From Novipirellula aureliae (GTDB taxonomy: Bacteria; Planctomycetota; Planctomycetia; Pirellulales; Pirellulaceae): a stretch of DNA of 64,000 bases. The notes beneath the pieces were generated by a model. That model ran no database searches. It had not been told where the DNA came from and worked only from the letters and a program-made list of their open reading frames with translations. Position 1 is the stretch's first letter; the number at the start of each line of letters is the position of its first letter. The stretch spans positions 899,775 through 963,774 of the forward strand of contig NZ_SJPY01000002.1 in NCBI RefSeq assembly GCF_007860185.1, in the 5' to 3' direction. This document shows positions 8,503-17,506 of the stretch, piece after piece. Both the position numbers and the translations under genes were made by a program.

Positions 8503-9897
8503 TTAGTTACTAAACAGTTCACGAATGCCGTAGGTGAAGAATGTGGCGATGCCGAAGTTCAACAACTCTTCATGCGGCTTGTTCCGTAGAATCAAGGTAT
8601 CGCCTGGTTGGACCAGGATGTTCTCGCTAGAGTTATTGACCGCCAATTGCAGGTCGACCGCGATATTGTACGTTCGCCCGCTTGGCAGCTTGCGGACGAT
8701 AAATAGCTGTGTCGGCTTGGCCCCACCGAGGCCGCCAATAATCCCACCGCCAGCTCCACCGCCACTGCCACCACGGCTCTGGTCGACCCCTGACCCGGCG
8801 ATCGCCATCGCCCCGAGGACGTCAAGATCGTAGTCGCGAGGTACCGCATGCTGGCCACCCGGCAACAATCCGCCCGTGTAAAAGAGTTCGCTTTCACGCG
8901 ATTCGACCAACACAATGTCGCCATTGATGAGTTCGATATCTTCGGGCCGGATCGACATCGTTTGGCCTGGCGGCATCCGCAACGGCACTTTGATCATGTA
9001 GGGTTCACTGGTCAACCCGTGAAACGTCAACCCCGCAGAGGCTTGGCAATCACTGATCATCGTCTCGAGGCAGGGGTATTCGCCGCTACCTGCCATTAGC
9101 TGCGACATGACTTCATCACGCATGTGGGCAGGAATACGAGAAGTTTTGAAGATCGTCACTTCGTTCTTTTCATTCACCCCCGGCATACCACCACTTTGCG
9201 TGAGTGCATGCAACAGATCGTTTTGGTAGGCCGGTAATTTCAGCGACACTCCACGGGCCGCCTGGTCGACCTCTTTTCCGGCGGGAACCGCGTTCTCACG
9301 TAACACGGTGACATTATAGGTTCGTTCACGAATCAAAGTCACGATCGGATTCGCCTTCCCCTCCTGTACGAATTCTTGGGCTTCATAGATCCTCTTGATC
9401 TTGACGCGAACTTCCTCCATCGTCAGCCCCTTGACGCTGATTGGGTCGAGTAGCGGCAATGAAATCAGCCCGTTGGCCTGGACCGGGATGGGATAGCCAA
9501 TCGAAGGCGGTAGTGCGCTGGCCGAATCTGGAAAGTTGACCGGTGGTGGCTCAGGCACGGATGTCGGCGAACTGAACGGCAAGACACCTTGAATGTAGAC
9601 ACCCAAAATGTCGCCTTCATCGAGCCGATATTCTTGGCCTGCCGGAATGGACAACATGACCACGGGTACCGGCACGTAGTCGCTACGGCGGATGCCCAGC
9701 AGCTCGGGCGGCAATCGAGAAACCGGAATCCCCTCGATTGGGGTTAGTAGTGATGTGCAGCCCGTCGATCCAAGCAAGACCAACATCGCGGTCAAGGCCG
9801 GCCAGTTCAGCCACCGAGTCGTGCGTTGGCGACGAGGCGCTGTGCTAGACGAATTGATAGCGGAAAAAAATGTTAATAGCTGTATTATAGATTGCAT
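8503..9897 (-). CDS. Polysaccharide export lipoprotein (Wza-like, SLBB domains)
   Basis: An outer-membrane polysaccharide export protein. From the ATG at 9897 it has a long basic N-terminus, a hydrophobic stretch and a lipobox (LLGSTGC), so it should be lipid-anchored. The poly-export domain begins at YRLDEGDILGVYIQGV and continues through NGLISLPLLDPISVKG. An SLBB-like part follows (NDLLHALTQSGGMPGVNEKN), and the C-terminus has VQPGDTLILRNKPHEELLNF. A glycine-rich insert (SGGGAGGGIIGGLGG) interrupts the last domain, a variation seen in planctomycetal homologues. A TTG at 9975 overlaps the stop of the upstream lipoprotein gene (TTGA) and could be an alternative start. It is probably co-transcribed with that gene. 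Confidence 0.88.
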   Translation of the reverse strand: MQSIIQLLTFFSAINSSSTAPRRQRTTRWLNWPALTAMLVLLGSTGCTSLLTPIEGIPVSRLPPELLGIRRSDYVPVPVVMLSIPAGQEYRLDEGDILGVYIQGVLPFSSPTSVPEPPPVNFPDSASALPPSIGYPIPVQANGLISLPLLDPISVKGLTMEEVRVKIKRIYEAQEFVQEGKANPIVTLIRERTYNVTVLRENAVPAGKEVDQAARGVSLKLPAYQNDLLHALTQSGGMPGVNEKNEVTIFKTSRIPAHMRDEVMSQLMAGSGEYPCLETMISDCQASAGLTFHGLTSEPYMIKVPLRMPPGQTMSIRPEDIELINGDIVLVESRESELFYTGGLLPGGQHAVPRDYDLDVLGAMAIAGSGVDQSRGGSGGGAGGGIIGGLGGAKPTQLFIVRKLPSGRTYNIAVDLQLAVNNSSENILVQPGDTLILRNKPHEELLNFGIATFFTYGIRELFSN

Positions 9898-9971
9898 CGC
9901 GCGGCTTCCCTGCCAAAAATTGTGAACGGCAACAAATAATTCGTTCGGAAACAAGAAGGTCCGACTCGAAG

Positions 9972-10652
9972 TCAAGACCGAAGAAAAAGGTTTGTCAGCT
10001 CAGGTACCATGTTGGTCTCCGTCGCTGGCTGACTCGGCAGCGAATCGGGTTCGCTACGAATCGCATCCGCGTCACCACCGTCATGCGGTTCGAGTAAGCT
10101 CTCTTCGATCGTGGTCTCATTTTCGATTGGAATCCCTTCATAAATGACCTGACCATCCACCACGCTTGAATTATCGTAGGGATTGGCAAATGTCTGATCG
10201 GGGCAGCACTCGGTAGGACAGATCAAACCTGGGTCGAGCGGGGCGAGTCGCCAGCGGTCGACACCTCGCGACAGTGCCGCAGCGCGGCCATGATGGTAGC
10301 CATCGTACCAAGCGTTGGCGTCGGGATAGGTGTGGGTAAGCGAGTGACGGCTGATGCAGGGACGCACTGGCACCGGCGGCGGCGCGTCAGGAGTTCCTAG
10401 TGCCGTCTCGACGTAGGCGGTTCGAAAACCATGCTCGGCGTCTGCTTCGCAATGCTTATCTTGATATTGATCCGCATAGCAATCTTCCCAGATCGCCTTC
10501 GCCTGTTTCGAAGCGGTGGCCTTGACGACGGCTCGCCGTTTCAGTTCCTCGTAGGGAGCACATGTTGCTCTCAAACCGGCCGCACAACCACTTACCATGA
10601 CGGTTGCCAGTGCGAGCAAGCAAAACCATTTGTGCGTTCTTTGCGTTACCAT
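9972..10652 (-). CDS. Cys-rich lipoprotein of unknown function, upstream of the export gene
   Basis: The start at 10652 gives a compact lipoprotein signal (MVTQRTHKWFCLLALATVMV, then SGC as lipobox); the frame continues upstream to 10727, but the extra residues would displace the signal. The mature protein of about 205 residues has several cysteines (YEELKRR, WEDCYADQYQDKHCEAD, LICPTECCPDQ), a GFRTAYVET segment and WYDGYHHGRAAA, and it ends in an acidic, Pro/Ser-rich tail. I know no function. Its stop overlaps a possible TTG start of the Wza-like gene, and the pairing suggests a partner in envelope polysaccharide export. Confidence 0.7.
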   Translation of the reverse strand: MVTQRTHKWFCLLALATVMVSGCAAGLRATCAPYEELKRRAVVKATASKQAKAIWEDCYADQYQDKHCEADAEHGFRTAYVETALGTPDAPPPVPVRPCISRHSLTHTYPDANAWYDGYHHGRAAALSRGVDRWRLAPLDPGLICPTECCPDQTFANPYDNSSVVDGQVIYEGIPIENETTIEESLLEPHDGGDADAIRSEPDSLPSQPATETNMVPELTNLFLRS

Positions 10653-11295
10653 AGCGTCTCGTCTCATGCCGATGGGATAGAACATTTGTGGATCCGCTTC
10701 GATTCGTTCTGGAATATTTCTTATCATGCCGCTTTCGCTCCTCTAGAGAGGTCTTTACATACGGCTAAAATCGTCCCCCCCGAAGAACAAAACCAATGTT
10801 TAAGGTATTGGCCAAAAAACCAGAATGATCGTTAAGACCGTAGCGGAAGTCGCCAAGACTTTCGGCCTCTTATTGCTTGCCCAAAACTCTAGGCGAGTTC
10901 CATGACTACAAAACGGACCAATACCGAGATACAAGCGGCTCACTTCTACCGCACCCGTCCACGGAGGGAGGCAAAAATTCCCAAATGAACACAAATGTAC
11001 TCCGATCCCCCCCCCCAAGCATCCTCCTGTGTTAATCACTGTCCATCTGTGGTTCTCACGTTCATTTTCGAAATATTGTGAACGTCTGCGATTTTTTAAG
11101 CTATTGAATTTGGTTTGGCGCGGGGCATTCGACGGTCTTGGATGGCCATGCTACACCCACATTCAGCTGAACACGATCAAACCACTCCTCTACTAGGGGG
11201 CAACTACTAGGGGGGCAACGATTTTGCAAATAAAAACAGAAAGCTTGAAAAAAACACTTGCTTTTCTGAAACGAGCCACCGACAATGGAGGGGTA
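10653..11295. other. 643-bp gap with one 25-bp repeat
   Basis: A copy of the dispersed repeat covers 10840-10864. Short homopolymer runs occur (C-run near 11010). The stretch separates a minus-strand unit from a plus-strand unit, so it must hold promoters for both, but none is clear enough to mark. Confidence 0.5.
10840..10864 (+). repeat. 25-bp dispersed repeat
   Basis: GTAGCGGAAGTCGCCAAGAC followed by TTTCG: this copy is the reverse complement of the one at 6763-6787, base for base. Confidence 0.85.
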
Positions 11296-11637
11296 ATGAA
11301 AAACATCATCCTCCTAATCGTCACAATCGCACTCACCGCTGGGGTTTCCCCCGTGGAAGCAGGGGTGATGGTTGGTGAGGAGGTAACGCTTAATACGGAA
11401 CATTTATATGCCGTAGCGAGCATGGAGCAGCCCACCAATTCGACCTACCATCAATGGACGGGTGAGGTTTCGGAGATGGCTGGAATCGCCGTCCAAAGTC
11501 AAAACGTCTTGTCGTCGCTCGCCATTTCGGCTTGTGGCATCTGCCTTGAACCGCTGGCATTAACCGAAATGTTGCGTAATCGCAACTCGATGTTACCCAG
11601 TGATCCGTCTCTCTTGGAACTGTTGAAACCTGCCTAG
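11296..11637 (+). CDS. Small secreted protein of unknown function
   Basis: 113 residues from the ATG at 11296, which has a strong Shine-Dalgarno (GGAGGGG, 11287-11293). The signal peptide MKNIILLIVTIALTAGVSPV ends near EAG. The mature part is about 90 residues and contains two cysteines (ISACGICLEPLAL) but no known motif. It lies 120 bp ahead of a PEP-CTERM protein gene on the same strand. It could belong to the same surface or matrix system, but nothing in the sequence proves that. Confidence 0.6.
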   Translation: MKNIILLIVTIALTAGVSPVEAGVMVGEEVTLNTEHLYAVASMEQPTNSTYHQWTGEVSEMAGIAVQSQNVLSSLAISACGICLEPLALTEMLRNRNSMLPSDPSLLELLKPA

Positions 11638-11760
11638 CTTGGCAGACCTGTTTCGTTTTCGTGCGCCTTGACGGATCGTTTCTGACAAGGTTTTACAACA
11701 AATGTTTCAACTATTTTTTCAATATCAATGATCGCCAATCATGGCGATGGAGAGACAACT

Positions 11761-12498
11761 ATGAAGTTTACACAAATTTTGAACACCTATCGTAAGCCAG
11801 CTTTCGCTGGTCTTCTAGCTTTGTTTGCCGTTATGGTAACGGCGCAGAATGCTTCGGCTGGACTGATGTTTTATGCAACCGGCCTTGGACCTCTGAGCGA
11901 CGAAACAGCCTTTGGTTCGGATGCTTCGACCAACGCGATTGACTTGTCGTCTGAAGATTTTTCGGGCTTTGCTGTAGGCCAGGATTTGCCCATAACAGCT
12001 CAAAATGTCAGCATCACGTCGAACAACGGGTCTAACACTGCCGAAATTGTCACAGATAGTAATGGAGGTCCTGGGAAGAGTATATTCTTTACCAGTCCTG
12101 GAAAGATCACCTTCGACTTCACCTCTTTGTTTGCTGGTGGTACCAGTGCGTTTGGGATTGACATTTTCGATGTTGGAACCATTCCTATGGATAGCACAAC
12201 ATTGACGTTCGAAACATCAGATGGGTCAGTAACTTATGGTATGATTGGTCCAGTGGGCCCGTTGCCTACCAAAGGGCTGAAAACGTTCGTTGGTGTTATT
12301 TCTGATAGTGGGCCGACGATCACGTCAGTAACGATCGAAGCAACGTCGGGAACATTTGGTGAAGATTGGATTTTCGTTGACAATTTGCAGTTTGAAACCC
12401 AGGTTCCAGAGCCAGGGTCGATTGCGATCTTTGGTTTGGCCGCTCTTGGTCTTGGTGCCGGTTCATTCCGCCGTCGCCGCAACGAAAAGAAAGCTTAG
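11761..12498 (+). CDS. PEP-CTERM sorted secreted protein A
   Basis: A 245-residue exported protein. The ATG at 11761 follows GGAGAG and begins a signal peptide ending ASAG; an upstream ATG at 11728 is less likely. The C-terminus has the full PEP-CTERM sorting signal: VPEPGS, a hydrophobic helix (IAIFGLAALGLGAGSF) and the basic tail RRRRNEKKA. An exosortase/archaeosortase-type enzyme should cut it and attach it to the surface. The body is rich in Ser, Thr, Asp and Gly with DLPITAQ, KSIFF and AFGIDIFDVGT segments shared with the next gene. A clear intrinsic terminator follows. Confidence 0.85.
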   Translation: MKFTQILNTYRKPAFAGLLALFAVMVTAQNASAGLMFYATGLGPLSDETAFGSDASTNAIDLSSEDFSGFAVGQDLPITAQNVSITSNNGSNTAEIVTDSNGGPGKSIFFTSPGKITFDFTSLFAGGTSAFGIDIFDVGTIPMDSTTLTFETSDGSVTYGMIGPVGPLPTKGLKTFVGVISDSGPTITSVTIEATSGTFGEDWIFVDNLQFETQVPEPGSIAIFGLAALGLGAGSFRRRRNEKKA

Positions 12499-12556
12499 TC
12501 ACTGTTTCGAAAGAACAGTGATCCATTACTAGGTTAGTCACTAGAGAGGAATACCC

Positions 12557-12581
12557 GTAGCGCAACTCGACAAGGGTTTCG
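12557..12581 (+). repeat. Diverged 25-bp dispersed repeat
   Basis: GTAGCGCAACTCGACAAGGG then TTTCG, between the PEP-CTERM gene and its terminator. It is the last copy noticed in the window; none was seen to the right. Confidence 0.6.
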
Positions 12582-12639
12582 GTCAGCATGACAACCTGCT
12601 ACCGCAGGCCTCATTACTACGGCCAATCGACTAAGTCGA

Positions 12640-12674
12640 AGCGGACGCTCTTCAACAGAGCGTCCGCTTTTTTA
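12640..12674 (+). terminator. Rho-independent terminator
   Basis: An 11-bp stem AGCGGACGCTC / GAGCGTCCGCT with loop TTCAACA is followed directly by a run of T. It ends transcription of the PEP-CTERM gene at 11761-12498. Confidence 0.88.
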
Positions 12675-12741
12675 TTGAAAATTCAAGATTCCGTATTGTG
12701 ATCGGGTCATCGGAATATAATGGTGCTTACAACGTAACTCG

Positions 12742-13590
12742 ATGCCTTCCCATTCTACTCCATTGCTAATCAACATGAATAATCTATCTAGCTCTCACTT
12801 TTCAACTCGCTCGCCGTCCTGTATTGGACTTCCGCCTGATTACTGGAGGGATTCGAATCGAGTAACGCGTATAGCCCGGAAGTGGCTCGCTCCTCAGAAT
12901 ATACGTTTCGCTATTACTGGGGTCATTTCTGCGGTTCTGCTGTCGCTCATGAATCCTGCATCCGCTGCGACCGCCTTGTATACGAACGAAGCCAGTTTTA
13001 TCAGCGCAGCGGAAACCATCTTGGACGATGCGAATATCCCTCTGCGGCTCGAAAACTTTGGCTCCTTCAGTATTGGCACCGATCTACCAATTACCGCCAG
13101 CGGAATCGTAATCTCGTCAACCCAAACGACACCCGGCCCAGCACAAATCCGCTCGACGGCCGAGTCGGGCGACTCGAAAAGTATCTACTCAAATAGTGCC
13201 AACAGTTTAATCACCTTCGATTTGAGCGGATTAGTTGGTGGCGGCGTCAATGCGTTTGGATTCGATCTTCGCGACTTCGGAACCGACTCGCCAACGGCGT
13301 TTTCGATGGTCGCTGGAAGCGGCCAGGTAATTCTCCATACGCGCATCCCGAATGCCTTACCAGCGGGTAATCTACTTTTTGCCGGAGCCATCGATCGCAC
13401 CAATTTGATCACCACGGTAACGGTTACGAATACGGCTAGTGACGACGTGATCTACATCGATAATCTTCGATTCGGATCCGTCACGGCCATCCCCGAGCCG
13501 AGTTCCGCTTCCACCTTTTTCATCGCGGGCCTAGCGTGGTGTGCGTGCTCCCGTCGCTGCCGCAAAAAGGGTAGCCCCGCACACGCTTGA
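12742..13590 (+). CDS. PEP-CTERM sorted secreted protein B, paralogue of A
   Basis: 282 residues with a long N-terminal region, then a signal-like helix (ITGVISAVLLSLMNPASAA, about residues 55-75). The sorting signal is IPEPSS followed by a hydrophobic stretch and a basic tail (RRCRKKGS). The body matches protein A in order: FGSFSIGTDLPITASGI, SKSIYSNS, LITFDLSGLVGGGVNAFGFD, LRDFGTDS, and YIDNLRFGS near the end. The two genes are therefore a tandem duplicate that has diverged. Unusually, the region just before the hydrophobic tail helix contains a Trp-Cys-x-Cys (WCACS). A second start at codon 12 is possible. Confidence 0.82.
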   Translation: MPSHSTPLLINMNNLSSSHFSTRSPSCIGLPPDYWRDSNRVTRIARKWLAPQNIRFAITGVISAVLLSLMNPASAATALYTNEASFISAAETILDDANIPLRLENFGSFSIGTDLPITASGIVISSTQTTPGPAQIRSTAESGDSKSIYSNSANSLITFDLSGLVGGGVNAFGFDLRDFGTDSPTAFSMVAGSGQVILHTRIPNALPAGNLLFAGAIDRTNLITTVTVTNTASDDVIYIDNLRFGSVTAIPEPSSASTFFIAGLAWCACSRRCRKKGSPAHA

Positions 13591-13771
13591 GGCAGCTCAC
13601 ATGCGAAGCAGCCGGTATTGTTTCCGCCGCGCCGCGGTTTGGACCAAGAAGTATTGGCGAGCCAATCGGTAGACGCCATTCGCGCGGAGTGCAGAGCGAT
13701 ATTAAATATCCCACTGATTTGAAGGTAAACAATTTGCAGTCTTTGACAGGCCAGTTTATCTCAAGGCCAGT

Positions 13772-14260
13772 CTATCTCACCGCGGACGCCTGCTCGAGAA
13801 TCTCGATACGGTTTTCCAGCTCATTGATCTTGATCGCCATCCGCAGAATCAATTGGCGCAGCTGCGGATCATTGAGCTCAAGAATCGTTGCTGCGGTTGG
13901 CCTTTCGAGCCCCGCCGCGTCGACTTGCCGATTCTTTGCTAGATCGCTCAATTGTTGTTCAATCAACGAGATCCGTGCCTGGACACTTTTCATGGAAGGA
14001 TGTTTCGTTCCAATCCGAGACGCCATATTTTGCAGACGTTGCAATTCTACAGCGAGTTTCTGCTCTTGGTCCGTCGGCTCCGACACAATCGGCTGAAAAT
14101 CTGGCTGGTCCCGACCCATTTCCGAATCCGCAATCTTTTGCGGTTCTGAAAATGGATTATCATTGGACTGTGCTGACCCGATCGCGCCTAACAAGAGCAC
14201 ACCGAGCATGCTGCTGCGTAGGAATGTAGATCGGCGACGTGGATGATTCGCAACACGCAT
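13772..14260 (-). CDS. Secreted coiled-coil protein of unknown function
   Basis: The start at 14260 gives a basic N-region and a signal-like helix (SSMLGVLLLGAIGSAQS); the frame runs upstream to 14314. The mature part of about 130 residues is heptad-rich (QKLAVELQRLQNM, VQARISLIEQQLSDLAK, LRQLILRMAIKINELENRIE), predicting two coiled coils. There is no enzymatic motif. It is convergent with the PEP-CTERM gene and separated from it by 181 bp. A role as a small periplasmic scaffold is a guess only. Confidence 0.6.
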   Translation of the reverse strand: MRVANHPRRRSTFLRSSMLGVLLLGAIGSAQSNDNPFSEPQKIADSEMGRDQPDFQPIVSEPTDQEQKLAVELQRLQNMASRIGTKHPSMKSVQARISLIEQQLSDLAKNRQVDAAGLERPTAATILELNDPQLRQLILRMAIKINELENRIEILEQASAVR

Positions 14261-14699
14261 CGTTTTTGACCCGTAACTCGAAGGATGAGAAATTTTCCGT
14301 ATCTGCCTCATCATTGTAGCATACCTACGCCCCCACGATCATCAAACCAATCGACCTGGCATACCACGACCAGATCTTCGCGCCCCCATCCCTTTGATTT
14401 CGCTCGTCCCCTTTGACTTCGCTCGCTATCAAATGTTCGTCCTCGTGAGTCTCGCGAACGCGTTTCACACCCATGACGAACAACGATTTCCGCTTAGCCA
14501 AGAGACCGGACACTGATTGAGTCCTTGCGGCTCAATTGGACAATGACTTTGTCGTGCAAGCTCAATGGGGGGGAGTGCTTGCTGGCAAGCCGGGCGACTA
14601 CCCCGTCAAATCCGCGGACGGCACAGACACCGAGTACCCCAGAGACATCGAGAGCGGCGTCAAGTCAATCCCCTCCCACCTTTCCCCTTTGGTCAGCCA
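14261..14699. other. 439-bp gap with a gene remnant
   Basis: Positions 14518 to about 14680 read, in one frame with no start, VLAAQLDNDFVVQAQWGGVL then AGKPGDYPVKSADG. This resembles a PGDYG-type domain and breaks off before the next gene. It also contains a direct repeat CCCTTTGATTTCGCTCG / CCCCTTTGACTTCGCTCG near 14390-14425. Confidence 0.35.
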
Positions 14700-16910
14700 A
14701 TGTTCAATCGCTCGCATCCCTTTTGGTTTATCACATTTGTCGCCCTGGTTTGCATTTCTGCCCACTCCCAAGACCACGCCCGGGTCGAAATCCATGTGTC
14801 GTCCGATGCGGATCCCGGCGGCGACGGTAGCGTCCGTGCACCGTTTCGTTCGCTCGTGGAAGCTCGTGACTGGATCCGCCAGAGCCGCGTATCCGGCGAT
14901 TTGCCAACCGGACAAGCTGTGACGGTGTTGGTTGGCAGTGGCGAATATGTGTTTGATTCCACTTTCGAATTGTCGTCCGAGGACAGCGGCAGTAGCGGAG
15001 CAGCCGTGATTTACCGCGCCGAAAAACGACTCGACGCGCGATTGCTTGGAGGCATCACCCTTTCGCCCAAATCGTTCGAACCAGTTTCTGACCCCGAGAT
15101 ACTCAACCGACTCGATCCGCAAATACGCCAAGAAATTCGAGTGATCTCGTTGCCTGGTCCGCGGGGCGAGTTCCAGCAGTTGGGTGACGCTTATCGAAGC
15201 GTGCCCACCGCGCCATGGTTGTACATCGATGGAATGCCAATGCAACTTGCACGTTGGCCCAATGCGAACGCGGACAACGAAGGTTGGGCGTCGTTTTCAA
15301 AAGTAATCGATACCGGCATGGCCAATCCTTTGGCAAAGAACAAAGAGCAACAGGAAAAGCACCCCGGTTCGTTTGTCTTCGACGACCCGCGACTGGAACG
15401 TTGGCAAGTGGACCAAGGCGTGTGGCTGCGCGGCTACTGGACTCATGACTGGGCGGACGAGGTGATCCGCGTGGCCAGCTACAACAGCGATGAAAAAATC
15501 ATCACGCTTGCCGCGCCCCATGCCTATGGAATCATGAGCGGTACGTGGGGCCAAGCGTCACGCCGTTTCTATGCTCTGAATGTTCTGGAAGAATTGGATC
15601 AGCCGGGCGAATGGTACCTTGATCGCAAACGGAATAAGCTCTATCTGTACCCAACCGACCAATTCAAATCCGCATCGATCGTTTTGGCGACGTTGTCCGA
15701 ACCGCTGATCCGAGTCAAGAATGCGAAGCATCTCCGGTTCGAAGGCTTGTCGATTGGCTACGGTCACGGCGATGGAATGGTGTTGCAAGCCACCGAGCAT
15801 GTTGAAGTCGCTGGGTGCGAGATCGCCAACCTGGCGCGAACCGGTATCCGAGTTTCCGGCGGCGAAAACACGGTTCGCTCTTGTCATCTGTTCAACCTGG
15901 GCACGTCCGGCATCTCGATCTCGGGTGGCGATCGTCACACGCTGACACCAGCCAACAACTTGGCTGTGAACAATCATATTCACCACTATGGACGGTTTCA
16001 GCGAACCTATGCTCCCGGCATTGGCGTCTCCGGATGTGGTCAAGTGGTTCGTAACAATTCGATCCACGACGCGCCTCATAACGCGGTTCTGTATGGCGGC
16101 AACGAGCACCTGTTTGAACGGAATGAGATTTATCGCGTCGTGATGGAGACCGGTGACGCAGGCGCGTTCTATAGCGGGCGAGATTGGACCAGCCAAGGAA
16201 ACACGTTACGGCATAATTACATTCACCACCTTGGCGCAGGCGACGCGAAGCATGTCAATACGATGGGCGTCTACTTGGATGACTGTGACTGCGGTGACAC
16301 GATCGAAGGCAATGTATTCTATCGAGCGGGCCGCGCTATCATGATTGGCGGCGGCAGAAGCAATCCGGTGATCAACAATTTGGTAGTGGATTGCCCGATT
16401 GGATTGCACATTGATTCGCGAGGCATGACTTGGGAGCACTGGAATAGTGCGAAGCACTCCGGTTGGAACTTGGAAGAAAAAGCACAAGCACTCAACTACC
16501 AGAAACCGCCTTGGAGTGATCGCTATCCACAACTGGCAATGATCATGAGCGATTCGCCACGAGAGCCTTTGTACAATCCGATTCATCGTAACGTCTTTGT
16601 CAACATCACATCGCAAGTTTGGAGCCGTGACAAGAATGTTGATGCGTTGATGGACAAATTCGAGATTGAGAACAATTTAGTCGTCAACACACGCGGCGAT
16701 GAAGCGGCTATCGCGATGGCAAAGGACCAGTGGGAGGGTTTCCGGAATCTCGCCGGCAGCCCGGCGGCTCCGATCGAGCTTGGCTTTGTCGATGCGGACA
16801 ATCAAGACTTCTCTCTTCGCGACGACGCCCGACTAAGAAAAGAACTGCCTGCGTTCGAGCCTATCCCAATGCATCAGATCGGCTTATACATTGATCCAGC
16901 GTTTCAGTAA
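14700..16910 (+). CDS. Secreted right-handed beta-helix glycan-active enzyme (GH141-like), distant
   Basis: 736 residues from the ATG at 14700, which starts a clean signal peptide (MFNRSHPFWFITFVALVCIS); the frame is open further upstream but those codons look non-coding. The layout is that of GH141-like and related parallel beta-helix proteins: VEIHVSSDADPGGDGS, FRSLVEARDWIRQ, a jelly-roll-like part with GEWYLDRKRNKLYLYP, then many helix rungs (GLSIGYGHGDGMVL, NNHIHHYGRF, NNSIHDAPHNAVLYGG, GVYLDDCDCGDTI). The expected role is hydrolysis or binding of a complex polysaccharide outside the cytoplasm. It resembles, at a distance, the three beta-helix enzymes at 28.6-50.9 kb. Confidence 0.8.
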   Translation: MFNRSHPFWFITFVALVCISAHSQDHARVEIHVSSDADPGGDGSVRAPFRSLVEARDWIRQSRVSGDLPTGQAVTVLVGSGEYVFDSTFELSSEDSGSSGAAVIYRAEKRLDARLLGGITLSPKSFEPVSDPEILNRLDPQIRQEIRVISLPGPRGEFQQLGDAYRSVPTAPWLYIDGMPMQLARWPNANADNEGWASFSKVIDTGMANPLAKNKEQQEKHPGSFVFDDPRLERWQVDQGVWLRGYWTHDWADEVIRVASYNSDEKIITLAAPHAYGIMSGTWGQASRRFYALNVLEELDQPGEWYLDRKRNKLYLYPTDQFKSASIVLATLSEPLIRVKNAKHLRFEGLSIGYGHGDGMVLQATEHVEVAGCEIANLARTGIRVSGGENTVRSCHLFNLGTSGISISGGDRHTLTPANNLAVNNHIHHYGRFQRTYAPGIGVSGCGQVVRNNSIHDAPHNAVLYGGNEHLFERNEIYRVVMETGDAGAFYSGRDWTSQGNTLRHNYIHHLGAGDAKHVNTMGVYLDDCDCGDTIEGNVFYRAGRAIMIGGGRSNPVINNLVVDCPIGLHIDSRGMTWEHWNSAKHSGWNLEEKAQALNYQKPPWSDRYPQLAMIMSDSPREPLYNPIHRNVFVNITSQVWSRDKNVDALMDKFEIENNLVVNTRGDEAAIAMAKDQWEGFRNLAGSPAAPIELGFVDADNQDFSLRDDARLRKELPAFEPIPMHQIGLYIDPAFQ

Positions 16911-17506
16911 ATCGAGCGAAATCAAGGGGGGGACGTTAAATCTGCACTTCAGAAGATTCGATTGCGGATCAGAACGTTGATGCTTCATAGGAGGTTAAAT
17001 CAATCTTCGAAGGGAAGTAGGATAGGATGTAAGAATTGCTTGTGTGTGGGAAGTCCGCATGCCAGCCAACGGACAGCGATCCTGATGTCGTTGGTGGGCA
17101 GTTGCATAGAGAACCACGTGGAACAGTGGGTCCGCCTTCGTTCGGTGATCGAGTCTTTAGCACATGTCTCGAAGCTCGAACCGTTGATCCCAGACCACTG
17201 GTTACGATCATCAATCAAAGCGAACGGCTCATTCCGGCCAGATCTACACGCCCCGCATGACGCAAATCAACTGGATGGACAATCGCTTTGGTTGCTACGA
17301 AAGTTGTCTCACTATCGTTGACACATTCCGGAGCGTCGGAGGAGTCATCAAGGCATCGGAAGAAACGCTCGAAAAACTTGGCCCAGATGCTTGACATTCG
17401 TCTCGATTTCATTCATACCATCTTCCCGAGATGGCCAATTCCGACCCCCGGCCCGCACTGGAATTCCTACTCGTTTTAACAACAGCTTAAGAAATGGAAA
17501 CAGGAC
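16911..17506. other. 596-bp gap without a confident gene
   Basis: Several short overlapping frames occur, none with known motifs. The most protein-like one is 17257-17394 on the plus strand (46 codons, MTQINWMDNRFGCYESC at its start), possibly a gene fragment. No promoter or terminator is obvious. Confidence 0.4.

Noticed and set aside
14598-15245. A 215-codon minus-strand frame
   Set aside because: It overlaps the start of the beta-helix enzyme gene, whose signal peptide and motifs are clear.
16962-17321. A 119-codon plus-strand gene after the beta-helix enzyme
   Set aside because: There is no ribosome site, no signal or motif, and other frames over the same stretch look equally likely.
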